From contig NZ_MRDL01000054.1 in assembly GCF_002008365.1 (NCBI RefSeq), positions 1 to 64,000 on the forward strand: DNA of 64,000 bases, written 5' to 3'. The notes beneath the pieces were generated by a model. That model saw nothing but the letters and a program-made list of their open reading frames with translations. It was not told where the DNA came from and ran no database searches. Both the position numbers and the translations under genes were made by a program. This DNA comes from Rhizobium leguminosarum bv. viciae USDA 2370. Lineage in GTDB: Bacteria > Pseudomonadota > Alphaproteobacteria > Rhizobiales > Rhizobiaceae. Shown in pieces: positions 7,673-16,494 of this stretch. How positions within the stretch are numbered: position 1 is the stretch's first letter; each line of letters opens with the position of its first letter.

Positions 7673-9969
7673 CCTTCGATGCGTGGTGCTTGTTGACCGT
7701 TATTGCCGTTGTTCTTGGAAAGCGCCGTCAGCACCTCGATCCTTTCCCCGAACATGGCGACAGTGCCCTCCTTGAGCACGAGGATCTTGTCGACGCATTG
7801 GAGAAGGGCTGGGCGCTGGGTGATAGTGACGGTGGTGATGCCCTGCTTCTTGGCATGGATCAGCGCCCTGGCAAGCGCTGCCTCGCCCTGGGTATCGAGG
7901 TTCGAATTCGGCTCGTCGAGGACGACGAATTTGGGATTGCCGAAGAAGGCGCGGGCCAGCGCGATGCGCTGCTTTTGGCCGCCCGAAAGCGGAGCGCCAT
8001 CGGCCGCCACGATGGTTTCGTAGCCCTGGGGAAAGCCTGCGATGAGCTCATGCACGTCGGCAAGCACTGCGGCTTCGTAGATCTGATGATCGTCGACGTC
8101 GTCGCGCATGCGGCAGATATTGGCCTTGATCGTACCGGGAAAGAGCTGCACGTCCTGCGGCAGATAGCCGATGCTTTCGCCGAACTGGCGCTGGTCCCAG
8201 TTGCGCAGATCCATCAGGTCGAGGCGAACATTTCCCGATGTCGGGACGATCGAGCCGACGAGCATCTTGCCGAGCGTCGTCTTGCCGGACCCGGAATTGC
8301 CGATAATCGCAAGCGATTCCCCCTTCCTGAGCGAGAAGGAGATGCCGTTGAGAATGACCTTCTTCTGCGGCGGCGGCACGAAGAGAATGCGTTCGACATC
8401 GAGCCGGCCTTCGGGATTGGGAAGGCGCAGGCGCGGGAAGTTCAACGGCGAGTTCAAGAGCAGGCTCTTGATCCTGCCATAGGCGGCGGCCGACCGGTTG
8501 AACTGGTGCCAGCCTTCGATGGCGCCTTCGATCGGCGCCAGCGCGCGTCCCGATATGATCGAGGAGGCGATCACCATGCCGCCCGTCAGCTCGCCCGAAA
8601 GCGACAGGTGCGCGCCCCAGCCGAGCAGGGTGACCTGGGTGATCATGCGGCAGGCCTTCGATATGCCGGAGAAGATGATGTTGCGGTCCTGCGCCTCGAC
8701 TTGCGATTTCAGCGAGCCCGCCGTTTCCCGGCCCCACATCTTCACCGCTTCGGGGATCATCGCCATTGCGTTGATGATCTGCGAATTGCGCGACATGGAA
8801 TCGAGGTGGAAATTTGCCCGGCTGAGATAGCCGTTGGATTCGGCAAATTGCCGGGCGGTGAATTTCTGGTTCAGGTAGGCGATCACGAAAAGCACCGCGC
8901 AGCAGGTCATGATGATGATGCCGAGATGCGGATGCACGAAATAGACGACGACCACGAAGAACGGCATCAGCGGCGCATCGAGAAACGCGATCAGCGTGCC
9001 GGATGTCAGGAAGCCGCGCAGCAACTGCAGGTCCTGCAGTGTCTGATAGTCCTTGCCGCTGCCATGCAGCGATGCTCTCGCTGCCGCGCTGAGGATCGGC
9101 GCGCCGAGCTGCACTTCGAGTTCCACCGCGGTGCGCATCAAGATGAAGCGCCGCACCGAATCCATGAAGGCCTGCAGCAGCACGGCGCCGATCACGGCGA
9201 TCGAGAGCATGACGAGCGTATCGATGGAGCGGCTTGTCAGCACCCGGTCGGATATCTGGAAGAGATAGAGCGGGATCGCCAGCAGAAGGACGTTGATGGC
9301 GATCGTGAACATCATGACGACCACCATGTTGCGTCGCACCGCCGCCATGCCGCGCGAGAGGCTGGCGGCGAAATTCACAGGCTCGCTGCGCTTGTGAAAA
9401 CCGCCGCCACTTCCTCCGCCCCCGCCCCCGCCGCCCCCGGGATCGGAATCCTTGCCGTTTCCGCCGCCGCCGGTGCGCAGCCGCCTGTCACTCTCGCTGA
9501 TCGGGCCACTTTCGCCTTCGATGGTCTTGCCGAAGGGCATCGTCGGGCTCGATTTGAGCTCGGTCTTCTCTTTCGGCAGTTCGGGGGGCACCCGCGCTTC
9601 GATCCGCGGCTGGGCGAGTGCTTCCACCGGTTCTGCTGTCGCCGGGCTCTGCGCCACTGCGGCAGGAGGCGCCGTTTTCACATTCGAGGCTTCCGCCGGC
9701 ACTGTTTTCTGCGTCAGGGGCGGCTGAGTTGCACTTGCGCCTCCGATATCGGCAGCCTCGCGCGCCGCGATTTCGATCGTCTCCTTGCTGCCATCGGGAG
9801 ACGAAGCAACGGCGCCACTGAGCCTGCGAAGATTCTCGACCGCCTGGTCGATAGCGGAGATGCACACCTCGCTCATCGCAGCGTCCGAGGGGGCAGCGGA
9901 AGGAATATTACCCGACCTCAGATCGAGGGCGCTGCCTGCCGCAAAGATTTGTTTTGAAATCTGGTTCAT
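7669..9969 (-). CDS. type I secretion ABC exporter (PrtD/PrsD family) with long Gly-rich N-terminal extension
   Basis: 766 aa, roughly 190 longer than a typical PrtD. Residues 1-200 are a low-complexity Ala/Pro/Glu segment with Gly-rich tracts at 167-189. Membrane helices start near 213. The nucleotide-binding domain has Walker A GNSGSGKTT (about 556-564), signature LSGGQ (660-664) and Walker B VVLDEP (681-686). The H-loop position reads ITQRPA, with Gln where His is normal. GGAGGAACCACG precedes the ATG, fixing the start. It lies directly downstream of two candidate cargo genes and overlaps the adaptor gene by 4 bp. Confidence 0.92.
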   Translation of the reverse strand: MNQISKQIFAAGSALDLRSGNIPSAAPSDAAMSEVCISAIDQAVENLRRLSGAVASSPDGSKETIEIAAREAADIGGASATQPPLTQKTVPAEASNVKTAPPAAVAQSPATAEPVEALAQPRIEARVPPELPKEKTELKSSPTMPFGKTIEGESGPISESDRRLRTGGGGNGKDSDPGGGGGGGGGSGGGFHKRSEPVNFAASLSRGMAAVRRNMVVVMMFTIAINVLLLAIPLYLFQISDRVLTSRSIDTLVMLSIAVIGAVLLQAFMDSVRRFILMRTAVELEVQLGAPILSAAARASLHGSGKDYQTLQDLQLLRGFLTSGTLIAFLDAPLMPFFVVVVYFVHPHLGIIIMTCCAVLFVIAYLNQKFTARQFAESNGYLSRANFHLDSMSRNSQIINAMAMIPEAVKMWGRETAGSLKSQVEAQDRNIIFSGISKACRMITQVTLLGWGAHLSLSGELTGGMVIASSIISGRALAPIEGAIEGWHQFNRSAAAYGRIKSLLLNSPLNFPRLRLPNPEGRLDVERILFVPPPQKKVILNGISFSLRKGESLAIIGNSGSGKTTLGKMLVGSIVPTSGNVRLDLMDLRNWDQRQFGESIGYLPQDVQLFPGTIKANICRMRDDVDDHQIYEAAVLADVHELIAGFPQGYETIVAADGAPLSGGQKQRIALARAFFGNPKFVVLDEPNSNLDTQGEAALARALIHAKKQGITTVTITQRPALLQCVDKILVLKEGTVAMFGERIEVLTALSKNNGNNGQQAPRIEG

Positions 9970-9994
9970 CGTGGTTCCTCCGCAATACTCAAGG

Positions 9995-12034
9995 TCACGC
10001 GACCATGGCTTGCATTACGTCGGCGGGGTGCGCCGACGACCATGAAAAATCATGTCCGGCATTGATGACGCCGTCCGCAGAATCGCTGCCCGCCGGATCG
10101 TCGTTGTCGAGAAAGGCAATAACTTCGTTGGCGAGCCTGTCGTCGGCCGGCTGCGGCTGCGTCGTGTCATGCTCCACCAGCCCGCCCTGAATGAGGATGG
10201 CGTCTGAATAGAGCTGGCCCGCCAGATAGGTCGTCTGGCCGAAACTGTCGTAGTCGACGATCTCGGCGATGTTGATGACCGCATTGCTGCCTGTGTCGAT
10301 CGTAACCGTTGCATCGGGATTGTTGTCGAGGATGGTCGATGCCGCCTGAGTCACATCATCGGAATCGCCGAGAATGCTGACCTGTTTTATGATCGTCATG
10401 TCGTAGAGATTGCCGGTGATATAGAGCACGTTGAGGCCGGCATATCCCTGGAAATTCACGTCGAACGACAGCCCTTCGGGCATATTGGGATCGCGATCTT
10501 CGATCGCCTTCTGCGCCTCGACCATATAGTCCGGCATGGCCGCGAAGGGGCTGTCCGTCCCGACATTGTGGATCGAGGCGAAATTCCAGATCAGGTTGTT
10601 GCCGGTCTGGATGTCGGCGCCGGGATCGACGCCGTCTTCCGCCCGCACCCAGTCATTGTCGTAGAGCAGCGAGATCTGCGTGATGCTGTTGATGTCGAGC
10701 ACATTGCCGCCGATGATCACCAGATCATACTGCATGCCCATCCCGAAAAAGGAGGAGAAGTTGATGGAGGTATTGCCGCCCGTCAGAACCGTGGCTTCGG
10801 ATCCCGAGGTGGTTACCGTCATCGTGTCGTTGTCGCTGACGAAGTGATATTGCTCGATCCACTGTACGAAGGAGACGTCGCCATCGATGACGCTGACGCG
10901 CCAGCTGTTCGGGAACGTCGGCTCGGCAGCATCGCTGTCGGCGTGGCTCGATGCTTCGAAGGTGCTGTGTTCGAAGATGGCGATATTCTTGGCGACCGTT
11001 CCCGCCTCCTCGGCCGAATGGCCGGATGAGCGCAGCGCCGAGGCGATCTCGTCGTGATCGCTGTAGACGAAGGCCTGGGAGATCGCGTCGATCTGGTGGT
11101 AGTTGCCCATTACCGCGGTGACCGAAGTAATGACGCCGGTGTTGATCACCGAGGCGACGTTGACAAGGAGATTTGCACCGGCGGTCACATCAAGGCTACT
11201 GCCGCTGGGATCTGTCTGTTCGACGGACGAATTGCTGTCGTCGGGTTCTTCCTGGAGCTTGGCGAGACCGCGGTCGGGCAGGAAGTCGTCGAGGACGGGT
11301 ATATCGGTCTCGGCCTTGCCATTGACGTAGACGATGGGGCCGTCGCCCGCGGGATGGGTGGTGACAAAATGATGCGTCGCGTCGGTGCTGGGCGAGGTTG
11401 TCCCGCTGTCCTCGGTATTCTGGGCATTCTGGATATAGCTTTCGAGATCCTGGGCGATCTTCAGCGCGCCATCATAGGTGTCGGTTCTGTGGAGGCTCGA
11501 AAAAGGCGTGAAGATCTCGGCCTTGGTGCTGAAGTCCGCGAGCTTTTCGATGACAAAAGTCGTGTCTCGCGGCGCATGGACGCCGTTCGTCATGTCGAGA
11601 TAATCGTCGTCGTAGAGGACGTTGACCTGGAGGACATGACTGATCGTCGAGCCAGGCCCGGCAAAGACGGTCAGTTCCGGCTCATCCATGAGCACGATAT
11701 CCGTCGGATCGCCGAAATGCGGTAACGGGATGTCCTTTGCGGCAATCGCCGCCAGCTTCTCGAGGCTCTCTTCGAAGACGCGGCCTAAATGGCGCGCCGG
11801 ACCATATTCGATCTCGTAGCTGCCGCTTTTGTAAATGACGCCTGGATCGTAATCCTTGAGCTGAAGATCGGAAGAGAAGGCAGCCGTATAGGCATCCTGA
11901 TCCGGCAGAACGGGTCCATCCGCGCCCGGTCCTGCGCCTTCAGCATAGTTGGTGCGCAACCGCATCTCGTCGGTCGTCATCTCGAAGAGACCGATGAAGT
12001 GCGCGATGATTTCCGAAATCTTCTCGATATGCAT
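9995..12034 (-). CDS. repeat-containing acidic protein, candidate type I secretion cargo
   Basis: 679 aa, no N-terminal signal peptide and very few Cys. A recurring pair of motifs is visible. One is GxNxxxNxAxI-like (about 285-301, 419-433, 477-493, 581-597). The other is GNLYDMTIIKQVSILGDSDD-like (about 310-330, 443-463, 541-561, 606-623; weaker at 133-145 and 389-405). There are no RTX GGxGxD nonapeptides. The C-terminus ends hydrophobic (DVMQAMVA). The start at 12034 is chosen over 12124 because GGGAGGGCC lies just upstream. It ends 25 bases before the exporter gene, which makes it the likely substrate. The family was not identified, and the function (adhesin or matrix protein) is inference. 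Confidence 0.82.
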   Translation of the reverse strand: MHIEKISEIIAHFIGLFEMTTDEMRLRTNYAEGAGPGADGPVLPDQDAYTAAFSSDLQLKDYDPGVIYKSGSYEIEYGPARHLGRVFEESLEKLAAIAAKDIPLPHFGDPTDIVLMDEPELTVFAGPGSTISHVLQVNVLYDDDYLDMTNGVHAPRDTTFVIEKLADFSTKAEIFTPFSSLHRTDTYDGALKIAQDLESYIQNAQNTEDSGTTSPSTDATHHFVTTHPAGDGPIVYVNGKAETDIPVLDDFLPDRGLAKLQEEPDDSNSSVEQTDPSGSSLDVTAGANLLVNVASVINTGVITSVTAVMGNYHQIDAISQAFVYSDHDEIASALRSSGHSAEEAGTVAKNIAIFEHSTFEASSHADSDAAEPTFPNSWRVSVIDGDVSFVQWIEQYHFVSDNDTMTVTTSGSEATVLTGGNTSINFSSFFGMGMQYDLVIIGGNVLDINSITQISLLYDNDWVRAEDGVDPGADIQTGNNLIWNFASIHNVGTDSPFAAMPDYMVEAQKAIEDRDPNMPEGLSFDVNFQGYAGLNVLYITGNLYDMTIIKQVSILGDSDDVTQAASTILDNNPDATVTIDTGSNAVINIAEIVDYDSFGQTTYLAGQLYSDAILIQGGLVEHDTTQPQPADDRLANEVIAFLDNDDPAGSDSADGVINAGHDFSWSSAHPADVMQAMVA

Positions 12035-12179
12035 GGTTCGGCCCTCCCATTCGAAATGACGATCGGCCTTCTGGGCGCCCCTCGCTGGGAGCTGCGGTGT
12101 GGTCGTCAAACCGTTTTCAAGCAATCAAGCTGCACCGGCCGGGGCCGGTGCAGCTCGTCTTGGTCGTTGGAGGTCCGTG

Positions 12180-13121
12180 TCAGGTGCTGGTATCCTCGCC
12201 GACGTCGGAAACATGAGAATTGCCGCCGATGACGCTGGAGTCGATTGTGTTGCTGAGCAGGTTAGCACCCTGAACAAGCTCGAGGTGGAAGCCGGAATTG
12301 GCAAGGATGGCCGAAGCGTCGGCCGTGCTCGAGCCATTGGCATCGTCGCCAGCCTTGAGATCCCAGCCCTTGCCGTCCATCTCAATGCCTTCTGCACTAT
12401 CGGCGTGGCCGCCATCGGCCTTCAGATGGTTGTCGGCCCCGCCATTGTCCATCTTGATGTTCCAGGCCTGGTCCTGGTCAGCCAGATGGTTCGCCTGGAC
12501 GGCGCTGAAGCCGCTGTCGTTGCCCTCGCCGGACAGCGAATTGTTGAGGATGCTGTCAACGTCGAGAGTGAAGGAGAAGTCGTCGCCGAGGTTGAAGGTG
12601 AGGTCGTGGCCGGCAACGCCGAGATTGTCGAAGTCCTTGACGTCTTCGATAACGGCGAAGTCGGTATCCGTCTTGTTGAAGCTGTCGGCCGTGTTGTTGC
12701 TGTCGGAGACCGTCTTGGTATCCGTATCCGTAATGGTCTTGATGTCGGTGTCTGTCACGGTCTTCGTATCGGTGTCCGTGATCGTCTTGGTGTCGGTGTC
12801 GTTGTCGCTGTACGACTTGCTGTCATAGCTCCAGTCGTAGTCGTTATTGGAGTCGGTGATCGTCGTGGTCTTGGTGCTCGTATCGTCGTCGGACTTGTAG
12901 CTCCAGTCATATTCGTTGTCGCGGTTGTCGCCATTATTTGCGGAGAGCTCGGCCTTGACGTCCACATCTACGCTGTTGTCGGTATTGTCGCGATTGTCGC
13001 CATTGGCGACGCCGCCGACATAACCGGTCGAGCCGTCGTCAACTTCAGTTGAATTGATAGCGCTGTTGGCAAAGCCGTCGGCAAGCGCCCCGACCTTCGT
13101 GATTTCGATGTCGTCAGACAT
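12180..13121 (-). CDS. Asp-rich repeat protein, second candidate type I secretion cargo
   Basis: 313 aa, extremely rich in Asp, Asn, Ser and Thr. Visible repeats are two copies of NGDNRDN (N-terminal quarter), two of YDWSY followed by an acidic run, and about six tandem TDTDTKT(I/V) units near the middle. The C-terminal half holds a less repetitive acidic region (HDLTFNLGDDFSFTLDVDS). There is no signal peptide, membrane segment or RTX nonapeptide. CTGGAGAAACTTGA before the ATG supports the start. As first gene of the secretion operon it is probably exported, perhaps binding Ca2+ through its acidic runs; that is inference only. Confidence 0.75.
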   Translation of the reverse strand: MSDDIEITKVGALADGFANSAINSTEVDDGSTGYVGGVANGDNRDNTDNSVDVDVKAELSANNGDNRDNEYDWSYKSDDDTSTKTTTITDSNNDYDWSYDSKSYSDNDTDTKTITDTDTKTVTDTDIKTITDTDTKTVSDSNNTADSFNKTDTDFAVIEDVKDFDNLGVAGHDLTFNLGDDFSFTLDVDSILNNSLSGEGNDSGFSAVQANHLADQDQAWNIKMDNGGADNHLKADGGHADSAEGIEMDGKGWDLKAGDDANGSSTADASAILANSGFHLELVQGANLLSNTIDSSVIGGNSHVSDVGEDTST

Positions 13122-13967
13122 TCAAGTTTCTCCAGAAAAAAACCGGAGCAGCTTTTCGAAATCCCTCTCATCTCAAATGGGATTTTACTCGCGCTCGCTC
13201 CGATGCGGTTAACATCGGCAGATGTATTCGGTACTAGTCATCTGCGGCTTCTTCGCGATTTGTTGATCAAACCGTTGGTATTGGGAACGTACGTACTCAG
13301 TACAAGGCCGCACATATCCGGCTCCGAATCCTGAAATGGATAAGGAGTAGTCAGGTCTTCTTTTCGTTGAGTTGCCCTAAATGGAGGCCATGTATCAAAA
13401 CGCTAAACAGTACATGGGTTTTCCATGTCGCCACTTGGACGACGATCACAGATTGCTGGAAAAAATGCGGATCCGATAGACATCAATTCGGGCTAAGGCG
13501 GATCTGCCATGCCCGGCTAGCCCTGGATAGCCCCTGTCGTTGGAGCGTTAAGATCTCTTCGGCGGGAGCGTCGGCGGGCAATGAGAATTCGGGGCTCTCG
13601 GCATTCGCTGCCGGGTTGAGGGGCACCTCTCGATGTTTCCCCGTCCTGTATCCGGCCACCACCCTGCATGACGAAATTATGACAATCTGTACTGAAATAT
13701 TACATTAAGCTGTTCAGCTATAGTCAGAGCAAATATAACCTTGAAGTATCTATCGAAGTGAAAATACAACCAAGGCTTTGTATCGTATCGTTTTTCCCCC
13801 GCTAAAACTAATCACTTTGGGCCATTTCCTTCCTTCTCAATCCGTATTAACATAATTAAGAAATGTCTAAAAAATAAGGCGATGACATTCGGGATCGACA
13901 TTTCATACTATTTAATACCCGCCATCGCTCCACGTTTGAGTAAAGTGTAACGCTAGGGGAGGCGTAT
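13122..13967. other. long intergenic region between divergent units
   Basis: 846 bases separate the secretion operon (leftward) from the LuxR-type gene (rightward). The DNA is AT-richer than its surroundings, especially 13670-13960. A 113-codon open frame at 13367-13708 has atypical composition and no recognisable domain, so I do not call it. The region should hold promoters and regulatory sites for both sides, but no specific operator can be defended. Confidence 0.6.
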
Positions 13968-14750
13968 ATGTTCATGACAGGGTCTGGAATGGAGAATGCG
14001 GACCAAGGAAGGAAGTTGAGTTCGTCTGGAGATACTATACTAGTGGTAGCCAAGGCGGATCTGTTTTCGGAATGCATGGTAGAAGCACTGGCGAAGAAAT
14101 TTCCGAACTGTGAAGTAGCAAGCATAACGAGCACAAAGCCGATGCTGGAAAAAGATACCAGCGATATGAAGCTCGTTTTATTCTATCATATACCTGGCCC
14201 TGAGCTTCAAGAAGCGCTGCAGGCTGCCCGCGAAAACCACCCTGAAACCTCGATCGGACTTGTCGTCGAAGCTATCGACATGCTCGAGCCCTATGTCAGC
14301 CGGCTGGTGGAGGCAAGGATCATCGATGGCGTCCTGCCGCTCAACCTCCGGCTCGACGTCTTCATGGCCGCTGTGGATCTACTGATGAAGGGCGGCGAAC
14401 ATTTTCCGTCAGCACTTCTAAACCGTCTCAACAACAAGAACACCCAGCTGGAACCTTCGCTCTATCAGACAAAATCGGTCGATGCGGCGCGCAACAATGC
14501 GCTCAAGCTGAGACGCGACAGTATCTCCGCTTTGACCACCCGGGAGGTTCAGATCTTGGATCTCATATGCAAGGGGACGCAGAACAAGATCATCGCCGAC
14601 AAGCTGCATCTTTCCGAAAACACCGTGAAGGTTCACGTCCGCAACATCTACAAGAAGATGAATGTCCGAAACCGCACGGAAGCGGCTTCCCGTTTCTTCA
14701 ATGAACACCCTGCCGGCGAAGACGATATGTCCGGTCGGTGGCGCAATTGA
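13968..14750 (+). CDS. LuxR/NarL-type regulator with degenerate receiver domain
   Basis: 260 aa. The C-terminal HTH (about 186-248) has the classic LuxR form: LTTREVQILDLICKGTQNKI, then HLSENTVKVHVRNIYKKM. The N-terminal part (about 22-140) follows the receiver fold, but where the phosphorylated Asp should precede the xxxPG turn the sequence reads LVLFYHIPG, leaving Phe72. The acidic pair after strand 1 is also missing. It probably acts without phosphorylation. GGGGAGG lies 7 bases before the ATG. It lies between the secretion operon and the polysaccharide operon, so control of one or both is plausible. Confidence 0.85.
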   Translation: MFMTGSGMENADQGRKLSSSGDTILVVAKADLFSECMVEALAKKFPNCEVASITSTKPMLEKDTSDMKLVLFYHIPGPELQEALQAARENHPETSIGLVVEAIDMLEPYVSRLVEARIIDGVLPLNLRLDVFMAAVDLLMKGGEHFPSALLNRLNNKNTQLEPSLYQTKSVDAARNNALKLRRDSISALTTREVQILDLICKGTQNKIIADKLHLSENTVKVHVRNIYKKMNVRNRTEAASRFFNEHPAGEDDMSGRWRN

Positions 14751-14769
14751 TGTAACGATCAGTTTTGCT

Positions 14770-15084
14770 TCAGATAGAGGGACGCGCAAAGCAGCGCGAC
14801 TTCTGTCCGAAGCCGCTTGGGGAGCAGATATAAGGCGCTGAGCCGTGATAGGCGACAGTGCGGGCCGTGACCCCGGCCGGGCGCCCGGCGCGATTTTCCG
14901 GATAGGCATAGGCCTTGGAGACGCGCGGCGCCTCGACGATACTCTTCTTCGCGACGACCGCGATGTCGTCATCAACGACCGTGCAGGCCGTCTGTCCGAT
15001 CGCCATAAGCGCCGTTCCCCAGACGAACATCGCCAAGCGAAGACGCCGGCCTTTCAGCTGCGCTGCATCTTGTTTTTTCAACAT
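14770..15084 (-). CDS. small membrane-anchored or exported protein, 104 aa
   Basis: Not recognised. The positively charged N-terminus (KGRRLR) and one hydrophobic segment (about 17-32, AMFVWGTALMAIGQTA) suggest a signal anchor or exported protein. A Cys follows (QTAC), which only weakly resembles a lipobox. The tail contains two further Cys in APYICSPSGFGQKSRCF. The start at 15084 is preferred because GAGGGG precedes that ATG by about 9 bases. It converges with the LuxR-type gene and diverges from the polysaccharide operon. Confidence 0.6.
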   Translation of the reverse strand: MLKKQDAAQLKGRRLRLAMFVWGTALMAIGQTACTVVDDDIAVVAKKSIVEAPRVSKAYAYPENRAGRPAGVTARTVAYHGSAPYICSPSGFGQKSRCFARPSI

Positions 15085-15470
15085 AGCCCAAACCCCTCGC
15101 ATATGGCGCTTCCGGATGCAAGATCGGCCTTGCCGTTGAGCGCGGCCGATCACCCGACTTCCCTCGTATATTAGCTGCATTGAGTGAAGCTTGAGAGGCG
15201 GATGAGAGGCGTATTGGTGGTAAAGCGTTGAAAGTGATTAATCATTTGTTACTTTGAAGAATACTTGCGTAATTATTTTGGATAGCTGGAATTTTTCAAG
15301 TTGACCTTGGCGGAAGTCGTTGTATTGTTTTAATAGTAATTCGGTATCTGGAGAGTAACTACAAAGTTATTCATGTATGGACGCTCAGTTTCATGAATAT
15401 CCAGAGCGGATAACGGAGGCATGCAGTGCATAAATAATCAAAAGACTAAATACATGGGAAGGAGTTTGTA
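15085..15470. promoter_or_regulatory. AT-rich promoter region of the polysaccharide operon
   Basis: 386 bases without a supported gene. Bases 15230-15450 are markedly AT-rich and precede the five-gene plus-strand operon by a typical distance; GGAAGGAG lies just before its first ATG. In S. meliloti the equivalent promoter is, from memory, activated by the AraC-type c-di-GMP receptor CuxR. No such gene is in this window, and no binding site can be named. Confidence 0.45.
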
Positions 15471-16493
15471 ATGCGTAGTTTCGTTCCCAACGAAGGTTAT
15501 TCTGAAGTGTCAGGCATACCGGTGCTCCAAGGGCGACGCACCGTTCTTGTGAATGGCGGGGGCGGCTTCCTCGGTTCACATCTCTGCGAAAGGCTCCTGC
15601 AGCGCGGCCACAGCGTCATATGCCTCGACAATTTTTCGACCGGCCGCCGTGCGAATGTCGATCATCTCACATCGAACACCCGCTTCCGCATCGTCGAGCA
15701 CGATGTTAGGCAGCCCTTCGATATCGACGCGTCGCTCATCTTCAATTTCGCCTCCCCAGCCTCTCCGCCCGATTATCAGCGGGATCCGGTGGGAACGCTG
15801 CTAACCAATGTGCTCGGCGCCGTCAACACCTTGGACTGCGCGCGAAAGACCGGTGCGATCGTCGTCCAGTCGTCGACGTCGGAGGTCTATGGCGACCCGA
15901 GCCAGAGCCCGCAGCACGAATCCTATTGCGGCAATGTCAACCCGATCGGACCGCGCGGCTGTTACGACGAAGGCAAGCGCAGCGCTGAAACGCTGTTCTT
16001 CGATTACCACCGGACTTACGGCGTCGACATTAAGGTCGGCCGCATCTTCAATACCTACGGGCCGCGCATGCGCCTGGACGACGGGCGGGTGGTTTCCAAT
16101 TTCATCGTGCAGGCTCTGCGCAATGCCGATCTGACGATCTATGGTGATGGCCAGCAGACCCGTTCCTTTTGCTACGTCGACGATCTCGTCGACGGTTTCC
16201 TGCGTTTTTCGGCTGCCGGCAGTGCTTGCAACGGCCCGATCAACCTCGGCAATCCAGCCGAAATGACCGTTCGCCGCCTGGCGGAAATCATTCGGGACCT
16301 GACGAACTCGCGTTCCCGGATCGTCCACCTGCCTGCGGTCACCGACGACCCCCGTCAGCGGCGGCCGGATATTTCCCGGGCCATGGCCGAGCTGGGCTGG
16401 GAGCCCCGCATCGGGCTCGAAACCGGCCTGGCTCGCACCGTCGAATATTTCGACGGCCTGCTGGCCGGCACAGAGAAGGCGGAGGTCGTATGA
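15471..16493 (+). CDS. uxs1: UDP-glucuronate decarboxylase (UDP-xylose synthase)
   Basis: Extended SDR enzyme that converts UDP-glucuronate to UDP-xylose in the cytosol. The NAD site is GGGGFLG (29-35), preceded by Asn where TGGAGFIG usually has Thr-Gly. The catalytic set includes SSTSEVYGDP (about 134-143) and Tyr165/Lys169 in CYDEGKR. VGRIFNTYGPRM and GDGQQTRSFCYVDDLV are hallmark UXS segments. It is first in an operon with the 4-epimerase, which starts 1 base after its stop. UDP-xylose followed by 4-epimerisation gives UDP-arabinose, consistent with an arabinose-containing polymer. Confidence 0.88.
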   Translation: MRSFVPNEGYSEVSGIPVLQGRRTVLVNGGGGFLGSHLCERLLQRGHSVICLDNFSTGRRANVDHLTSNTRFRIVEHDVRQPFDIDASLIFNFASPASPPDYQRDPVGTLLTNVLGAVNTLDCARKTGAIVVQSSTSEVYGDPSQSPQHESYCGNVNPIGPRGCYDEGKRSAETLFFDYHRTYGVDIKVGRIFNTYGPRMRLDDGRVVSNFIVQALRNADLTIYGDGQQTRSFCYVDDLVDGFLRFSAAGSACNGPINLGNPAEMTVRRLAEIIRDLTNSRSRIVHLPAVTDDPRQRRPDISRAMAELGWEPRIGLETGLARTVEYFDGLLAGTEKAEVV

Positions 16494-16494
16494 G

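Noticed and set aside
7690-9957. 755-codon plus-strand open frame
   Set aside because: Antisense to the ABC exporter; a by-product of high GC third positions.
9995-12034. RTX toxin or calcium-roll protein
   Set aside because: No GGxGxDxUx nonapeptides; the repeats are longer and of a different pattern.
12099-13052. Plus-strand frame with Val/Ile/Gly-rich repeats
   Set aside because: Mirror of the Asp-rich tandem repeats of the minus-strand gene, where GAC and GAT read as GTC and ATC in reverse.
12180-13121. Tandem repeats as a CRISPR array
   Set aside because: The repeats are short, coding and in frame, with no unique spacers and no cas genes nearby.
13367-13708. 113-codon plus-strand open frame in the long intergenic region
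   Set aside because: Atypical composition, no ribosome-binding site and no recognisable domain; its upstream context is intergenic.
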